Positions 52,756 through 62,812 of a DNA stretch of 64,000 nucleotides are shown piece by piece. The notes beneath the pieces are model-generated. The model ran no database searches. It saw only the letters and a program-made list of their open reading frames with translations, and was not told the DNA's origin. The position numbers and the translations under genes were made by a program. How positions within the stretch are numbered: the stretch's first letter is position 1; every line of letters begins with the position of its first letter. The DNA comes from Vibrio japonicus. GTDB lineage: Bacteria > Pseudomonadota > Gammaproteobacteria > Enterobacterales > Vibrionaceae. The stretch is taken from NCBI RefSeq assembly GCF_024582835.1, contig NZ_CP102097.1, positions 62,001 to 126,000 on the forward strand, given 5' to 3'.

Positions 52756-54555
52756 TTAAACTTGTTCTTCTTTCACTGGCTGCTCGACTTCAATCGGTAG
52801 CACTTGTTTCACATAACTACCTGGCGCTGGTGCAAGCACTGGGAATTCATCATTACCAACGCTAAACGGCTCTACCTGCTCTGCAGGGTTAAAGCCTTGT
52901 AGCCATTGATTCCAATGTGTCCACCAAGAGCCTTCAGTATGCTGCGCATTTGCTAGCCACTCGTCGGCATTTTCGTCTAGCGATTCGTTCACCCAGTAAC
53001 CGTATTTGCCTTTTGCTGGATGGTTAACGATACCAGCAATATGACCAGATTCACCAAGTACGAACGTTTTATTACCACCTACTTTCAGTGCGCCACGATA
53101 AGTGCCTTGCCATAGTGCAATGTGGTCTTCCTTAGCTGAAACAAAGTAGCTAGGCACTTTGATCTTATCTAAGTCGATCCATACACCACCAACTTTCACG
53201 CCTTTATCTTCAATTAATTTATTCTGAAGATAGAGTTCACGTAGCATAAAGTTGTGGCAAGCCGCCGATACGTTTGTACTGTCGCTGTTCCAGTACAGCA
53301 GATCGAAGTCCACTGGGCTGTTACCTTTTAGGTAATTATCAACGTAGTAGTTCCAGTACAAGCTGTTTTCACGTAGCAAGCTGAAGGTAACGCTCAACGA
53401 ACGGCCGTCCATGTAACCTTTGGCATCGTTTTGCAGCGTAATTGCATCAATAATAGTGTCATTAATGTATGCACCCACTTCGCCTGGCTGAGAAAAGTCC
53501 AGTAACGTTGTAAAGAAGGTTGCGCTCTTAATACGCTTTTTCATTCGCTTAGCAGCATAGTAAGCGATCGTACTCGCGAGAACAGTACCACCAATGCAGT
53601 AACCTGCAGCGTTTATCTGGTCTTTCCCTGTGATCGACTCAATCGCCGCGACAGCTTTTACGACACCTTCTGTCACGTAGTCGCCAAACTCTACATTTCG
53701 CTGCTCTACGCCTGGGTTGCGCCACGAGATCATAAATACAGAATGACCTTGTTCAAGCAACCAACGAACCATAGAGTTCTTTTCTCGTAGATCGAGAATG
53801 TAGTACTTATTGATAAATGGCGGAACAATCAGTAATGGAACTGCATTGACTTTTTCAGTCATCGGACGATATTGAATCAGTTCGAACAGTTCGTTCTGAT
53901 ACACCACATCACCCGCTGTATTTGCAATATCTTCACCAACACGGAAAGCGTTGTTGTTTGTCATACGGATCTTAAGGATATCGGCGCTTGACTCAATATC
54001 TTCGCGTAGCTGATCCATACCCGCTAACAGGTTTTGCCCATTCTGCTCTATCGTTAGCTTAAGCAGCTCTGGGTTAGTTGCGATAAAGTTACTTGGAGAA
54101 AGCGCGTTGATTGCCTGACGTGAGAAGAAACTGAGGCGTTCTTTGCTCTTTTCATCCAAGCCTTCAATACTATCAATCGTTTGTAGATACGTTTGGCTAA
54201 ACAATAAATAGGATTGCTTAATGAAATTGTAAAAGACGTCTTGCTGCCACTCTTGATTTGAGAAACGCTTATCACCACGCTCAGGCTCAACAACCCCTTC
54301 CGGGTTACTCGCGAGCGTTACGTTTTGCCAAATCTCAAGTTGCTTCTGCCACCACTCCATTTGGATCTGCAGCATCATTGTTGGTTGATTTGCTGCACTT
54401 TCAATAAGTTTTGCAGTATCTTCCAAATTGATTTCTTGCATCGCCTTGTTGAGAGGTGAGTTTACGGCTGCCCTGTTTATTTCGAAATTTTCCCACCACT
54501 TTTGATTGGATTCTTGGAGCTTCACAAGGTAGTCCGAAAAGAAGTGTTGATACAT
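52756..54555 (-). CDS. phaC: Class I poly(3-hydroxyalkanoate) synthase
   Basis: A 599-residue polymerase that joins (R)-3-hydroxybutyryl-CoA into PHB on granules. The lipase-like box is GYCIGG with catalytic Cys320. The catalytic Asp lies in VSAKEDHIALW and the His in LGESGHIAGIVNHP. The PPFINKYYILDL and FMISWRNP segments are standard for class I. AGGAG lies 7 bases before the ATG. It is the last gene of phaB-phaA-phaP-phaC, separated from phaP by a strong terminator, which should lower its expression relative to the phasin. Confidence 0.96.
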   Translation of the reverse strand: MYQHFFSDYLVKLQESNQKWWENFEINRAAVNSPLNKAMQEINLEDTAKLIESAANQPTMMLQIQMEWWQKQLEIWQNVTLASNPEGVVEPERGDKRFSNQEWQQDVFYNFIKQSYLLFSQTYLQTIDSIEGLDEKSKERLSFFSRQAINALSPSNFIATNPELLKLTIEQNGQNLLAGMDQLREDIESSADILKIRMTNNNAFRVGEDIANTAGDVVYQNELFELIQYRPMTEKVNAVPLLIVPPFINKYYILDLREKNSMVRWLLEQGHSVFMISWRNPGVEQRNVEFGDYVTEGVVKAVAAIESITGKDQINAAGYCIGGTVLASTIAYYAAKRMKKRIKSATFFTTLLDFSQPGEVGAYINDTIIDAITLQNDAKGYMDGRSLSVTFSLLRENSLYWNYYVDNYLKGNSPVDFDLLYWNSDSTNVSAACHNFMLRELYLQNKLIEDKGVKVGGVWIDLDKIKVPSYFVSAKEDHIALWQGTYRGALKVGGNKTFVLGESGHIAGIVNHPAKGKYGYWVNESLDENADEWLANAQHTEGSWWTHWNQWLQGFNPAEQVEPFSVGNDEFPVLAPAPGSYVKQVLPIEVEQPVKEEQV

Positions 54556-54581
54556 AGCATTACTCCTAAAATCGGAAAAAA

Positions 54582-54597
54582 GCCGCCTTGCGGCGGC
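54582..54597 (-). terminator. Strong terminator/attenuator between phaP and phaC
   Basis: On the minus strand GCCGCC-GCAA-GGCGGC is followed by six T's. It lies 13 bases past the phaP stop and 27 bases before the phaC start. Confidence 0.88.
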
Positions 54598-54610
54598 ATT
54601 AAGAACAGTG

Positions 54611-54958
54611 TTAAGCCGGATTCACTGTTTTAAGGTTTTCCGAAGTCAGTTGCTCGATGTCATCTTTAAACTCTTTAGCGATAGACTGAAGCTTGTTGCT
54701 GTCGTCAACCATTTGCTGAGATAGCTTTGAAAGAACGTTCAGTTGCTGGCCGTTGAATGCAGTTAGTGACGTCACATCTTTGATTTCACTTGCTGCTTTC
54801 ATTTGTGCTAGACCCAATTCGCTGTATGTGCGAACTGCATTTAGCTGAAGCTCAGTGATAACTTCTAAATTCTTAGTAACAAGTTTGTTGAACTTCACGT
54901 ACGGTGCCATAGTTTTTTCAGTTTGATCTGAGAACGTTTTGAAAAAGTCTGTATACAT
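54611..54958 (-). CDS. phaP: Phasin (PHB granule-associated protein)
   Basis: A 115-residue helical protein of the phasin family (YTDFFKTFSDQTEKTMAPYV, with LNAVRTYSELGLAQMKAASE). It coats polyhydroxybutyrate granules and controls their size. The ATG at 54958 has an excellent AGGAG at 7 bases; an earlier in-frame ATG at 54997 would lie within the phaA-phaP gap and lacks a site. A terminator right after it should give a short, abundant phaP-containing message. Confidence 0.92.
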   Translation of the reverse strand: MYTDFFKTFSDQTEKTMAPYVKFNKLVTKNLEVITELQLNAVRTYSELGLAQMKAASEIKDVTSLTAFNGQQLNVLSKLSQQMVDDSNKLQSIAKEFKDDIEQLTSENLKTVNPA

Positions 54959-55020
54959 TGGTAGTACTCCTAGGTTAATTCCATTTAAAATGGCCAATTC
55001 GTTTAACTTGCCTAAATTTA

Positions 55021-56229
55021 TTAAGCAATAGATTTAATAACAACTGCAGTTCCCATGCCGCCGCCCACACAAAGTGATGCCACGCCATATTTACCGTTAG
55101 AACGATTAAGTTCGTGGATAAGTGAAACCAGAATTCGGTTGCCTGATGCACCCAGTGGGTGACCTAATGCAATTGCACCGCCGTTCACGTTGGCTTTGTC
55201 TTGAATAGACTCTACCGAGACATTGTGCTCGTCAGCCAAAGAATGGATAACACCCAGCGCCTGCGCTGCAAATGCTTCATTCAATTCGTATACGTCGATA
55301 TCACCAGTGGTTAGCTCTGCTTTATCTAGTGCGCGCGTCACTGCTTCAACAGGACCAAGGCCCATGATTTCAGGCGCAAGACCAGACTGAGCGTAGCTAA
55401 CGATTTCCGCTAGTGGTTCTAAACCGTACTGCTCTACTGCTGACTCGCTCGCGACGATGATAGCACTTGCGCCATCGTTGATACCTGACGCATTACCTGC
55501 TGTCACTGTGCCTTCGCGATCAAATGCTGGGCGCAGTTTTTGAAGTCCGCTTAGTGATGCATTCGCTTTTGGATATTCATCCGTGTCGAATACGATCGTT
55601 TCTCTACGCTGTTGCACTTCAACCGGAACAATCTCGTCTTTAAACTTGCCTGCTTCGATTGCAGCAACCGCTTTCATTTGGCTAGACAGTGCGTACTCGT
55701 CTTGCTGCTCACGTGAAATACCTACCTGACGTGCTACATTCTCAGCAGTCACACCCATGTGGTATTGATTAAACACGTCTGTCAAACCATCATTGATTAA
55801 CAGATCTGTCAAATTCATGTTGCCCATCTTGTGGCCATCACGAACTGAACTAGGTACAGTGAATGGAATTTGAGACATCACTTCAACACCCGCAGCAACA
55901 ACAACCGAAGCGTCGCCTGAACGAATGTGGCTCACTGCATCCATCACAGTTTTCATGCCGCTACCACACACCATATTCAGTGTGTAAGCCGGTACTGTGT
56001 CAGGAATGCCAGCATAGATTGATGCTTGACGGCCAATGCTCATACCCTGTGCTGCGCCAACTACGTTACCAACGATAACTTCATCCACTAGCTCTGGGTT
56101 TACTTTGCTCTGCTCCAATGCCGCTTTAATCGCAACCGCACCAAGATTACCTGCAGAGATACCTTTCAGTGTTCCACCGAATGCGCCGATAGGTGTACGC
56201 TTCGCTGCTACAATAAATACTTTTTCCAT
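55021..56229 (-). CDS. phaA: Acetyl-CoA acetyltransferase (beta-ketothiolase)
   Basis: A 402-residue biosynthetic thiolase. Nucleophile Cys88 is in LNMVCGSGMKTV. The C-terminal His in GGAIALGHPLGASG and the second Cys in SLCVGGGMGTA complete the active site. It condenses two acetyl-CoA to acetoacetyl-CoA, the first step of PHB synthesis. It lies 11 bases downstream of phaB and upstream of phaP on the same strand. Confidence 0.95.
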   Translation of the reverse strand: MEKVFIVAAKRTPIGAFGGTLKGISAGNLGAVAIKAALEQSKVNPELVDEVIVGNVVGAAQGMSIGRQASIYAGIPDTVPAYTLNMVCGSGMKTVMDAVSHIRSGDASVVVAAGVEVMSQIPFTVPSSVRDGHKMGNMNLTDLLINDGLTDVFNQYHMGVTAENVARQVGISREQQDEYALSSQMKAVAAIEAGKFKDEIVPVEVQQRRETIVFDTDEYPKANASLSGLQKLRPAFDREGTVTAGNASGINDGASAIIVASESAVEQYGLEPLAEIVSYAQSGLAPEIMGLGPVEAVTRALDKAELTTGDIDVYELNEAFAAQALGVIHSLADEHNVSVESIQDKANVNGGAIALGHPLGASGNRILVSLIHELNRSNGKYGVASLCVGGGMGTAVVIKSIA

Positions 56230-56240
56230 GATCCCAACCC

Positions 56241-56981
56241 TTATTGCATGTATAAGCCGCCGTTGATATTCAGAGTTTCGCCAGTGATGTAAGCACCCGC
56301 GTCACTCGCTAAGAAAGAAACTGACTGAGCAATTTCTTCAGGCGTAGCCAAACGTTTTAGAGGGATCTGAGCCTTGATAGAGTCAAGCACTTCTGGCTTC
56401 ATTTGCTCTACCATTGGAGTACCAGTGTAGCCTGGTGCAACGACATTCACTGTCACACCGCTACGAGCACCTTCTGCTGCTAATGCTTTAGAGAAACCAA
56501 TCATGCCTGCTTTTGCTGCTGAGTAATTCGCTTGACCAAACTGGCCTTTCACGCCGTTCACTGAAGAGATGTTGATCACTCGGCCGTTACCTTTTTCGCA
56601 CATTGCCGCGAATAGAGGCTGTGTAACGTTAAACACGCTGTTAAGGTTCGTGTCGATAACGTCTTTCCATGCTTGAGCATTCATTTTCTTGAACAAGCCA
56701 TCGCGAGTAATACCAGCGTTATTTACTACTACATCAATCGTTCCTTCTTCTTCAAGAAGCTTTTCTAGGCGCTCGGCACATTGCTCGCTATCCGTAACAT
56801 CAAGTTCGAACAGACGTACTTGGTCTTCGGTAAAACCTTTTTCGTTAAACCATTCCAATGCACATTCGTATTTACCAGTGAAATACGTTGCGATTACACG
56901 ATACCCATCGTTAACTAATTGAGAAGAAATTGCAGAACCAATTCCGCCTTTTGATCCAGTGATCAAAGCGAGCTTTTTCAT
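56241..56981 (-). CDS. phaB: Acetoacetyl-CoA reductase
   Basis: A 246-residue short-chain dehydrogenase. The cofactor motif is TGSKGGIGSA, NNAG follows, and the catalytic Ser-Tyr-Lys lies in ISSVNG and YSAAK. It makes (R)-3-hydroxybutyryl-CoA with NADPH. The ATG at 56981 has GGAG 7 bases upstream; a TTG just before it is not needed. It is the first gene of the phaBAPC operon, and the long upstream region is the likely control region. Confidence 0.94.
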   Translation of the reverse strand: MKKLALITGSKGGIGSAISSQLVNDGYRVIATYFTGKYECALEWFNEKGFTEDQVRLFELDVTDSEQCAERLEKLLEEEGTIDVVVNNAGITRDGLFKKMNAQAWKDVIDTNLNSVFNVTQPLFAAMCEKGNGRVINISSVNGVKGQFGQANYSAAKAGMIGFSKALAAEGARSGVTVNVVAPGYTGTPMVEQMKPEVLDSIKAQIPLKRLATPEEIAQSVSFLASDAGAYITGETLNINGGLYMQ

Positions 56982-57599
56982 CAAGAGACTCCATTCTTTA
57001 CAGCAAGTAAAATTATTTTTGGAAAGGTAAATAACCCAACCAAGACTAACAAGTTTTTTATTCGGCTTAATGCCTCTTTCTAATTACCTAAGCTAAACTC
57101 AATTTGTTACAGTTCAATTATTATTTAATATTTCGCACATAAAGTTGAACTAAGTCTCACAAAGCATGAAATGTTATGCGTATGTTAACAACTCCTAAGT
57201 CATTGATTTAAAATTACATTCCATTGATAATAACTTCAAAGTAATTGCATAAGCTGTTGTTTTTTATTCGGTATTTTGTCCTGATTGGCAATTTCATAGT
57301 ATTTGGACACTATACTCTACAAGGGATTACTAGCTAAAACGGCCGTTGAAAGACGTATCAAAAACTATTCCCATTCATATTTTTATCTATATTTATTTTT
57401 ATAAATTTGACGGCAAAGGCTTTATCAAAAAATTAATTACACAAAACAACATCTTTTATTGTTGTTTTATGTAGTTAATATAATTCTAATAAAAATCAAG
57501 TAGACAGCATGTTAATTCTAGCAACAAAGATTTCATTTTAGTGTTGACTGAATCGCTCCTGTTTCTCTGGAATAATCAACTATGGCTGTTAACGTCTTT

Positions 57600-57659
57600 A
57601 TTGCTTTGACGCTAATTACTTTGAGGCTAATTGCTTTCACGTAAATTGCTTTAGAGCTA
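57600..57659. repeat. Four 15-bp tandem repeats
   Basis: Units ATTGCTTTGACGCTA, ATTACTTTGAGGCTA, ATTGCTTTCACGTAA and ATTGCTTTAGAGCTA follow one another without gaps, each keeping ATTRCTTT. A multiple of three leaves frames open through them; on the minus strand they would encode a repeating KAI(S/Y)(V/L) pentapeptide. Confidence 0.8.
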
Positions 57660-57834
57660 TTCAGATACATACCGATTTCGCAAACTGATTTTCCGCGCCT
57701 AATTGACCCACTGCCAAAACGCACGCAACCATCTTGTTAGCTGGTAAAAATTCCGGACTTCATTACTGTCCAACTACACAATAAAACGGACAGAAAACAC
57801 ATAATGCACTATGTTAGAGGTGAAACTATCTATC

Positions 57835-57849
57835 ATTTCTGGTAGAAAT
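57835..57849. promoter_or_regulatory. Palindrome near the TetR start, candidate operator
   Basis: ATTTCT and AGAAAT, perfect inverted arms around GGT, end 28 bases before the TetR start codon. TetR proteins commonly repress themselves through such sites; this is inference. Confidence 0.4.
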
Positions 57850-57877
57850 ACCGGGTCGTGAGTAATTGATAAGTAAA

Positions 57878-58597
57878 ATGTCAGAAAGAAAACAAGGCCG
57901 CCGAAGCGCACAAAGTGCCGAACAAACAAAATGTGAGATTATGAGGGTCGCAACTGAGCTTTTTTGTGAGCTGGGTTATGAGCGTGTCTCACTGCGTAAT
58001 ATTAGTGAAAAAGTGGGCGTTTCCCACAGCTTAATACGCCACCATTTTGGCAGTAAGGAAAAAATTTGGTACGCAATCAGCGATGATCTGCATAACTATA
58101 TGGAGACTTATCTCCGTACCGTTATTGACAATATCCCTGCAAACGCGACCCCAAGCATCAAGCTGTACTCCTTTTCTGTTCGCTTGTTGGCGCATATGTT
58201 GATCTTTAAACAGCCGATACAGCTCATTGCTGATGCTGTCCGCCAAGAAGAAGCGCTCATTGACTACTTTATTGGCACAGCGGGTGAAATTGAGGCCATC
58301 GTAAACGGTATTGCCGATGAATATAATAACGACCATCCCGATACTCCGATAAAGATCTGGGAAATAAAATGGCAAATGCTTATGTTTGCTCACGGCGCGG
58401 CAAGCCTTGGCCCTTTTATGATGGAAACTTGGTCAGAAGAAACAGACGACTATCAACGCTGCCTGCTTAATCACTGGCAGATGTTTAATAGCATTATGGC
58501 TGCTCGCTTTAACGTGCCTCACTCAGATATATTATCGCCTGAGAAGGTAAAAGATTTGGTTTATCCCATGCCTTGCCATGAAGAGTGTCAGTCTTAA
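57878..58597 (+). CDS. TetR-family transcriptional regulator
   Basis: A 239-residue TetR protein. The N-terminal helix-turn-helix is CEIMRVATELFCELGYERVS followed by LRNISEKVGVSHSLIRHHFGSKEKIW, ahead of a helical ligand domain. The ATG at 57878 is preferred over a TTG at 57866. It is divergent from phaBAPC across a 0.9-kb region and may control it or a fatty-acid-related process, but nothing in the sequence proves this. A bidirectional terminator separates it from the chemoreceptor gene. Confidence 0.87.
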   Translation: MSERKQGRRSAQSAEQTKCEIMRVATELFCELGYERVSLRNISEKVGVSHSLIRHHFGSKEKIWYAISDDLHNYMETYLRTVIDNIPANATPSIKLYSFSVRLLAHMLIFKQPIQLIADAVRQEEALIDYFIGTAGEIEAIVNGIADEYNNDHPDTPIKIWEIKWQMLMFAHGAASLGPFMMETWSEETDDYQRCLLNHWQMFNSIMAARFNVPHSDILSPEKVKDLVYPMPCHEECQS

Positions 58598-58621
58598 TCC
58601 AACCTACTACTGAACGAACAA

Positions 58622-58654
58622 AAAAAGCGGACTTCCTGGTTGAAGTCCGCTTTT
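58622..58654. terminator. Bidirectional terminator between the TetR and chemoreceptor genes
   Basis: AAAGCGGACTTC and GAAGTCCGCTTT form a perfect 12-bp stem with a 6-base loop, with A's on the left and T's on the right. Confidence 0.9.
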
Positions 58655-58673
58655 CGTTTAGGTTAAGTCTAGC

Positions 58674-60671
58674 TTACGTTCTAAATTGGCCCATTTCCCG
58701 ATTAAGTTCACTGACTTGCTGGTGAACTTGCTCAGAGACAGACGCCGAGACGGCCGATATTTCAGCTACACCTTCAATGGATTGGTTAACTTGCGACATT
58801 AACGCGTGAATTTCTTGCGTTGCATTCGATTGCACCTGCGCAGAACTCAGCAGCTCTTGCATTTGCACATCCAAAAGCTCGATTTGTTCCGCCGTTGCTT
58901 TCACCGTATCGGATGCCTGTGTGGTATGAGTAGCGCCTTCCTGTGCCAGGTTTTTGCTTTTTTCTATCTCATTCACGACCGCTGCGGTCGAAGACTGGAT
59001 CGCGCTGATGATAGAATTGATCTCTGATGTCGATTCCGTAGTTCGTGTTGCCAACATTCTCACTTCATCTGCAACCACAGCAAAGCCACGACCATATTCG
59101 CCAGCTCTTGCCGCCTCTATCGCGGCATTGAGTGCGAGTAAGTTCGTCTGTTCTGCCAAACCTTCGATAACTTCAGTCACTCGACCAATTGAATCACTCT
59201 CTTTACGCAGCGCATAAACTTCTTGTGCTGCGTTTTCTATGGTTTGGTGGATGTTAGCGACGGTTTGCTGGTTCTGCTCCAAAGCGTGCGTACCAACCGT
59301 AAGTTGATCTTTCGATTCTGACAAATTCGCGACTGATTTTTTTGCCTGATTCGCCGTCTCTTCTGCCGACAAGCTCACTTCCGATACTTGCTCACTCACG
59401 CGAGAAATCGTGGATTTTTGCGCTTCGACTTGCTTTGCGGCGTCGGCATTCGACTGTTGTAACGCCGTCATACTGTCTGTCACAGTTTGTGCTTTGCTCG
59501 TCACGTCACTGACGATACTCGACAAGGCATCATTCATTTTATTTATTGAGTCAGTAAGGCTGGTTAGCTCATCGTTTCCTTCAACCAACAAATGCGGCTG
59601 AGAAACATCGCCCGACGCAATCAACTCTGCGCGCTTAGAGACGGTTTTTACTCTACGTCCTAAGTTTCGTCCCATATAGGTCGCGACCGAGATGGAAACA
59701 ACAAGAATGATTAAAGCCGAAGCCATTAATAACGTTATCACTGAGGTTACAGAACTAAAAATGCCTGCGCCACTCTGATCTGCTTGTGTTTGCTGTACCG
59801 TAATCAGAGCTTCAAGACGTTCATCTAACGCATCAAGAGCCGGTATAAGGTCGTTCGCCATTTTTTGATTGGACACATTCCAGCCAGAAGTTTTGCGTAG
59901 TTCAATAATCTGCTGAGCCAAAGGGAAATAGAGTTGCTGCATCTCTTTAAACAGCGCCCATAGCCCTGAACTACTTTCTGACATCAGTGACGTCTTCGAG
60001 TCGATTTCAGCGACAAATCTTGCATGAGCCTTTAAGAAGCCGTGGTATTTATCGAGATACTCTTGTTTGCCATACTGCAAAAAGTCGCGCATTGATGACA
60101 ACGCATTCGCAAGCGATGTATAGCTATCTGCATACAGTCGGAAAAGACGTTTTCGTTCATCCCCGTCTTTATTCCCCGCCTCGTCATCAATCAAACCCTG
60201 TAGCTGGTCCAGCGCCACTTCAGCAATCGGTGCGGCTTCGTTTAAGAATAACGAATGTGCTGGCATGTTTTCATCAGTATGACTGAGCTCAGAAATCTCT
60301 ATAATCGAGCTTTTGACGACTTGCCACTCAGAACTGACCTGTTGATAAGTAGACGGCTCTAACAAGGTCTCTAGCTTCGGTAACGACTCGTCCGTATTCG
60401 AAATAATGGTCTTTAGCTTGTCTAACTGAGCACTTCCCACTTTTTCATCGCGACCAAGTAGCATGTAAGCGCGCAGTGTCGACACTGAAGCTTGAAGCGA
60501 TTGCTGAATCGAGCGTCCTGTATCAACCGTAGGCAGATCGGATTCCAATAAAGACGTGGTATGCTGTTCAACAACATTCACGCTGCGGTAAATAAATAGT
60601 GCTGCTACGATAAAAAGTACTGCAAGCGACAGAAAACTCAGCTGTAACTTCCCTGATATCGTGAGTTTCAT
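58674..60671 (-). CDS. Methyl-accepting chemotaxis protein
   Basis: A 665-residue chemoreceptor. Membrane helix 1 is about residues 8-30. A long helical periplasmic sensor (about 31-310) is followed by helix 2 (about 312-335), a HAMP domain (about 336-390) and the signalling coiled coil, whose tip has [22 protein letters not shown]. Methylation-type Glu/Gln pairs flank it. The ligand is unknown. The ATG at 60671 has GGGGAG upstream and gives the usual short cytoplasmic tail; an upstream in-frame ATG at 60734 would add 21 residues. No che gene is adjacent. Confidence 0.9.
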   Translation of the reverse strand: MKLTISGKLQLSFLSLAVLFIVAALFIYRSVNVVEQHTTSLLESDLPTVDTGRSIQQSLQASVSTLRAYMLLGRDEKVGSAQLDKLKTIISNTDESLPKLETLLEPSTYQQVSSEWQVVKSSIIEISELSHTDENMPAHSLFLNEAAPIAEVALDQLQGLIDDEAGNKDGDERKRLFRLYADSYTSLANALSSMRDFLQYGKQEYLDKYHGFLKAHARFVAEIDSKTSLMSESSSGLWALFKEMQQLYFPLAQQIIELRKTSGWNVSNQKMANDLIPALDALDERLEALITVQQTQADQSGAGIFSSVTSVITLLMASALIILVVSISVATYMGRNLGRRVKTVSKRAELIASGDVSQPHLLVEGNDELTSLTDSINKMNDALSSIVSDVTSKAQTVTDSMTALQQSNADAAKQVEAQKSTISRVSEQVSEVSLSAEETANQAKKSVANLSESKDQLTVGTHALEQNQQTVANIHQTIENAAQEVYALRKESDSIGRVTEVIEGLAEQTNLLALNAAIEAARAGEYGRGFAVVADEVRMLATRTTESTSEINSIISAIQSSTAAVVNEIEKSKNLAQEGATHTTQASDTVKATAEQIELLDVQMQELLSSAQVQSNATQEIHALMSQVNQSIEGVAEISAVSASVSEQVHQQVSELNREMGQFRT

Positions 60672-60837
60672 CCTAATAACTCCCCCCAATTCACGTCCAA
60701 CCAATATAACTTCTTTGTTACATCTTTGAAACAATTACTATTGATAAATTGATCTTTAGGTTGTTCATTTGATTGGGGAAAGTAGATTTAGGTCATAAAC
60801 CCTAAATCATGAAACGGGTTCTGAACGCATTGTGAAA

Positions 60838-61479
60838 TCATTGAACGGTGAGATCATTGAATAAGGGGCTTAAAGACAAGCATTCTGGCGTCATACATTG
60901 CAAAATGCTTCGATAGGGTGAGTTTTCTAGGAATTCTCGTATGTTTTGCCCAGCGTGACTGACAAACGCTGAATTATGACGAAACGCCACATAGTCCAAT
61001 GCAACATGCAGGTACAATACCGCGATAGTCGTCTGACTTGAACTCTCATTAAGTGCTGATGTAAGTTCATTTTCCAAGCGAGTTAAACAGCGGATAACGC
61101 CTTCGTCCCCCCTTCCAATCAACGCATTATCATTGGCTGTAAACCGAGATAACGCGACGGTTCTAAACGATAGCTCCATAAGGGTTTTTGCTAAGCCCAT
61201 CAAATAGATATCACGTGGTCGCTTGGCACTAGCAAGTGATACTCCTTTAGGTTGATAGGTTTCTATCAAGTACTGGCAAATACACAAACTTTCTACCAAT
61301 GCAGTACCATCATCCAATTCCAACACAGGAATCGTGCAAAAAGGATTCACTTGCTTAAGTTTTTCGGGTGATTGCCATGGATCGACCCACTCTAGTTTCA
61401 ACTGTTCGGGTTTTGCTAACGCTGCGGTTGCCAAGACAACTCTCGAGAAAGGTGATGTATCATTTAAAAACAACTTCAT
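60838..61479 (-). CDS. Glutathione S-transferase family protein
   Basis: A 213-residue GST. The N-terminal thioredoxin-fold domain (MKLFLNDTSPFSRVVL, then NPFCTIPVLELDDGTALVES with the cis-Pro and Glu/Ser glutathione site) is followed by an all-helical C-terminal domain. The substrate is unknown. AAGGA lies 8 bases before the ATG at 61479; the 29 codons upstream of it lie within the MFS gene end. It lies 4 bases downstream of the MFS transporter gene on the same strand and is probably co-transcribed. Confidence 0.88.
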   Translation of the reverse strand: MKLFLNDTSPFSRVVLATAALAKPEQLKLEWVDPWQSPEKLKQVNPFCTIPVLELDDGTALVESLCICQYLIETYQPKGVSLASAKRPRDIYLMGLAKTLMELSFRTVALSRFTANDNALIGRGDEGVIRCLTRLENELTSALNESSSQTTIAVLYLHVALDYVAFRHNSAFVSHAGQNIREFLENSPYRSILQCMTPECLSLSPLFNDLTVQ

Positions 61480-61483
61480 TCGT

Positions 61484-62698
61484 TTATTCCTTTGCCTGAA
61501 GTAATGCGTTTTCGTACGTTGATTTAAGCTTCGATTTTGGCGAAAGCGCAATAAGACTCGCCGCAATCAATAATGCCCCGGCACTGACTGCAAATAAGTA
61601 GTAGTAAGAGTCCAGCACTGGCGCATAATGTGCCATCCCATATCCCACTACCCCTTGAGAAACAGCAAACGCCAACGTCGCCGCTCCCCACGACTTTGTA
61701 TGCAGCTCGTACCCCACAGATTCGAGTACGTATATCGACACAAGTGACACTGTGCCTGGCGTAAAAATGCCCACAAGCAACGAAGAAACCACCAATGCAA
61801 TAGGATGATGAGTCACCATGGGCAGTGCTACTCCAACGCCTTTAAACAAAAATGAAGCAATGAGAGCGCGACGCACCCCAAAACGATCGCCCATGAATCC
61901 GGCTAAAACAGGACCGAGTATCGCCCCCACACCAAAACTTGCCCAAAGAAGACCACCAGCAACGAACGGCATTTCCAGCTCTCTAACAATGAAATCTACC
62001 CAAAACATGGTGTGTGGAAGATAGCCAATCGCATCCAGACTGTAAGCGACTAAGATTAAGGCTAATGTTGTTCGTTGGGGGTTAGATAAATTATGAAAAG
62101 AGCCAGCAACAACACCTGCGCTCTCATTCACTAGCTCAGTGCGCCATGCATTCCAAGTTAAACACGTCGCCGCAAGTGCAATAGCACCAATACCAAGCCA
62201 TGCAGATAGAACACTGTGAAAAATGAGCAGCGGCACTAACGTTCCCGAAAGAAGCACGCCCAGACCAATACCTGAAAAGATGACACCGCTGATTTTGTTT
62301 TTTATAGCCGGGCTATGCATCCTAACTATCATCGGCGGTGCGAGTATGACTAACATTGCACCCGATGTGCCGGCTAATGTCCGCAAAAGGTAAAACCATT
62401 CAATAGGCACACTTTCGATTGCACATCCCAAGTAGCTAAAACTGCAAATCAGCATTGCCACTCTGATCATCTGCCCTGGGGAATAATAGCGGATGAGCAG
62501 GCTAATTACTGGAACACCGAAGATGTAACCAATTAAGGTTGCAGCGCCTAAGTAAGATGCTTCACTTTCAGAAAACCAACCCGCTTGAATGAGCGCAGGC
62601 ATCAAAGCGATATAGGCAAAACGACCAATTCCATTTCCTATTAGCGTTGCCCCAAGCCCGGCAAGGCTGTAGCGGTTAAATATGTCGTTTTGGCTCAT
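61484..62698 (-). CDS. MFS transporter, YbfB/YjiJ family
   Basis: A 404-residue major facilitator with 12 likely membrane helices. The start GLGATLIGNGIGRFAYIALMP is diagnostic of the YbfB/YjiJ family. The loop 8-9 motif reads GFMGDRFGVRRALIAS. Family substrates are not well defined. It is followed after 4 bases by a GST gene and preceded on the same strand by a LysR gene, 114 bases away, which suggests a regulated detoxification or uptake unit. Confidence 0.87.
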   Translation of the reverse strand: MSQNDIFNRYSLAGLGATLIGNGIGRFAYIALMPALIQAGWFSESEASYLGAATLIGYIFGVPVISLLIRYYSPGQMIRVAMLICSFSYLGCAIESVPIEWFYLLRTLAGTSGAMLVILAPPMIVRMHSPAIKNKISGVIFSGIGLGVLLSGTLVPLLIFHSVLSAWLGIGAIALAATCLTWNAWRTELVNESAGVVAGSFHNLSNPQRTTLALILVAYSLDAIGYLPHTMFWVDFIVRELEMPFVAGGLLWASFGVGAILGPVLAGFMGDRFGVRRALIASFLFKGVGVALPMVTHHPIALVVSSLLVGIFTPGTVSLVSIYVLESVGYELHTKSWGAATLAFAVSQGVVGYGMAHYAPVLDSYYYLFAVSAGALLIAASLIALSPKSKLKSTYENALLQAKE

Positions 62699-62812
62699 AT
62701 CGCTTTCTAATTACAACGGACTATCGGTACAATAGACTGACATATTACTCAACCTATTGCATTTGAACTTTAGTCTCGTTACGTATTGTAGGGGCAGAGA
62801 TATGAAAGCAAC

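Larger units (their letters stand above)
56982..57877. other. Long regulatory spacer between phaB and the TetR gene
   Basis: An 896-base AT-rich region with no firm gene. It holds the phaB promoter side, four 15-bp tandem repeats (57600-57659) and an ATTTCT-GGT-AGAAAT palindrome (57835-57849) near the TetR start. A 63-codon minus-strand frame (57533-57724) runs through the repeats but has only a GTG start and no ribosome site. Confidence 0.6.

Noticed and set aside
57533..57724. 63-codon minus-strand frame through the 15-bp repeats as a firm gene
   Set aside because: GTG start without a ribosome site; the frame stays open because the repeats are a multiple of three. Kept only as a possibility in the findings.
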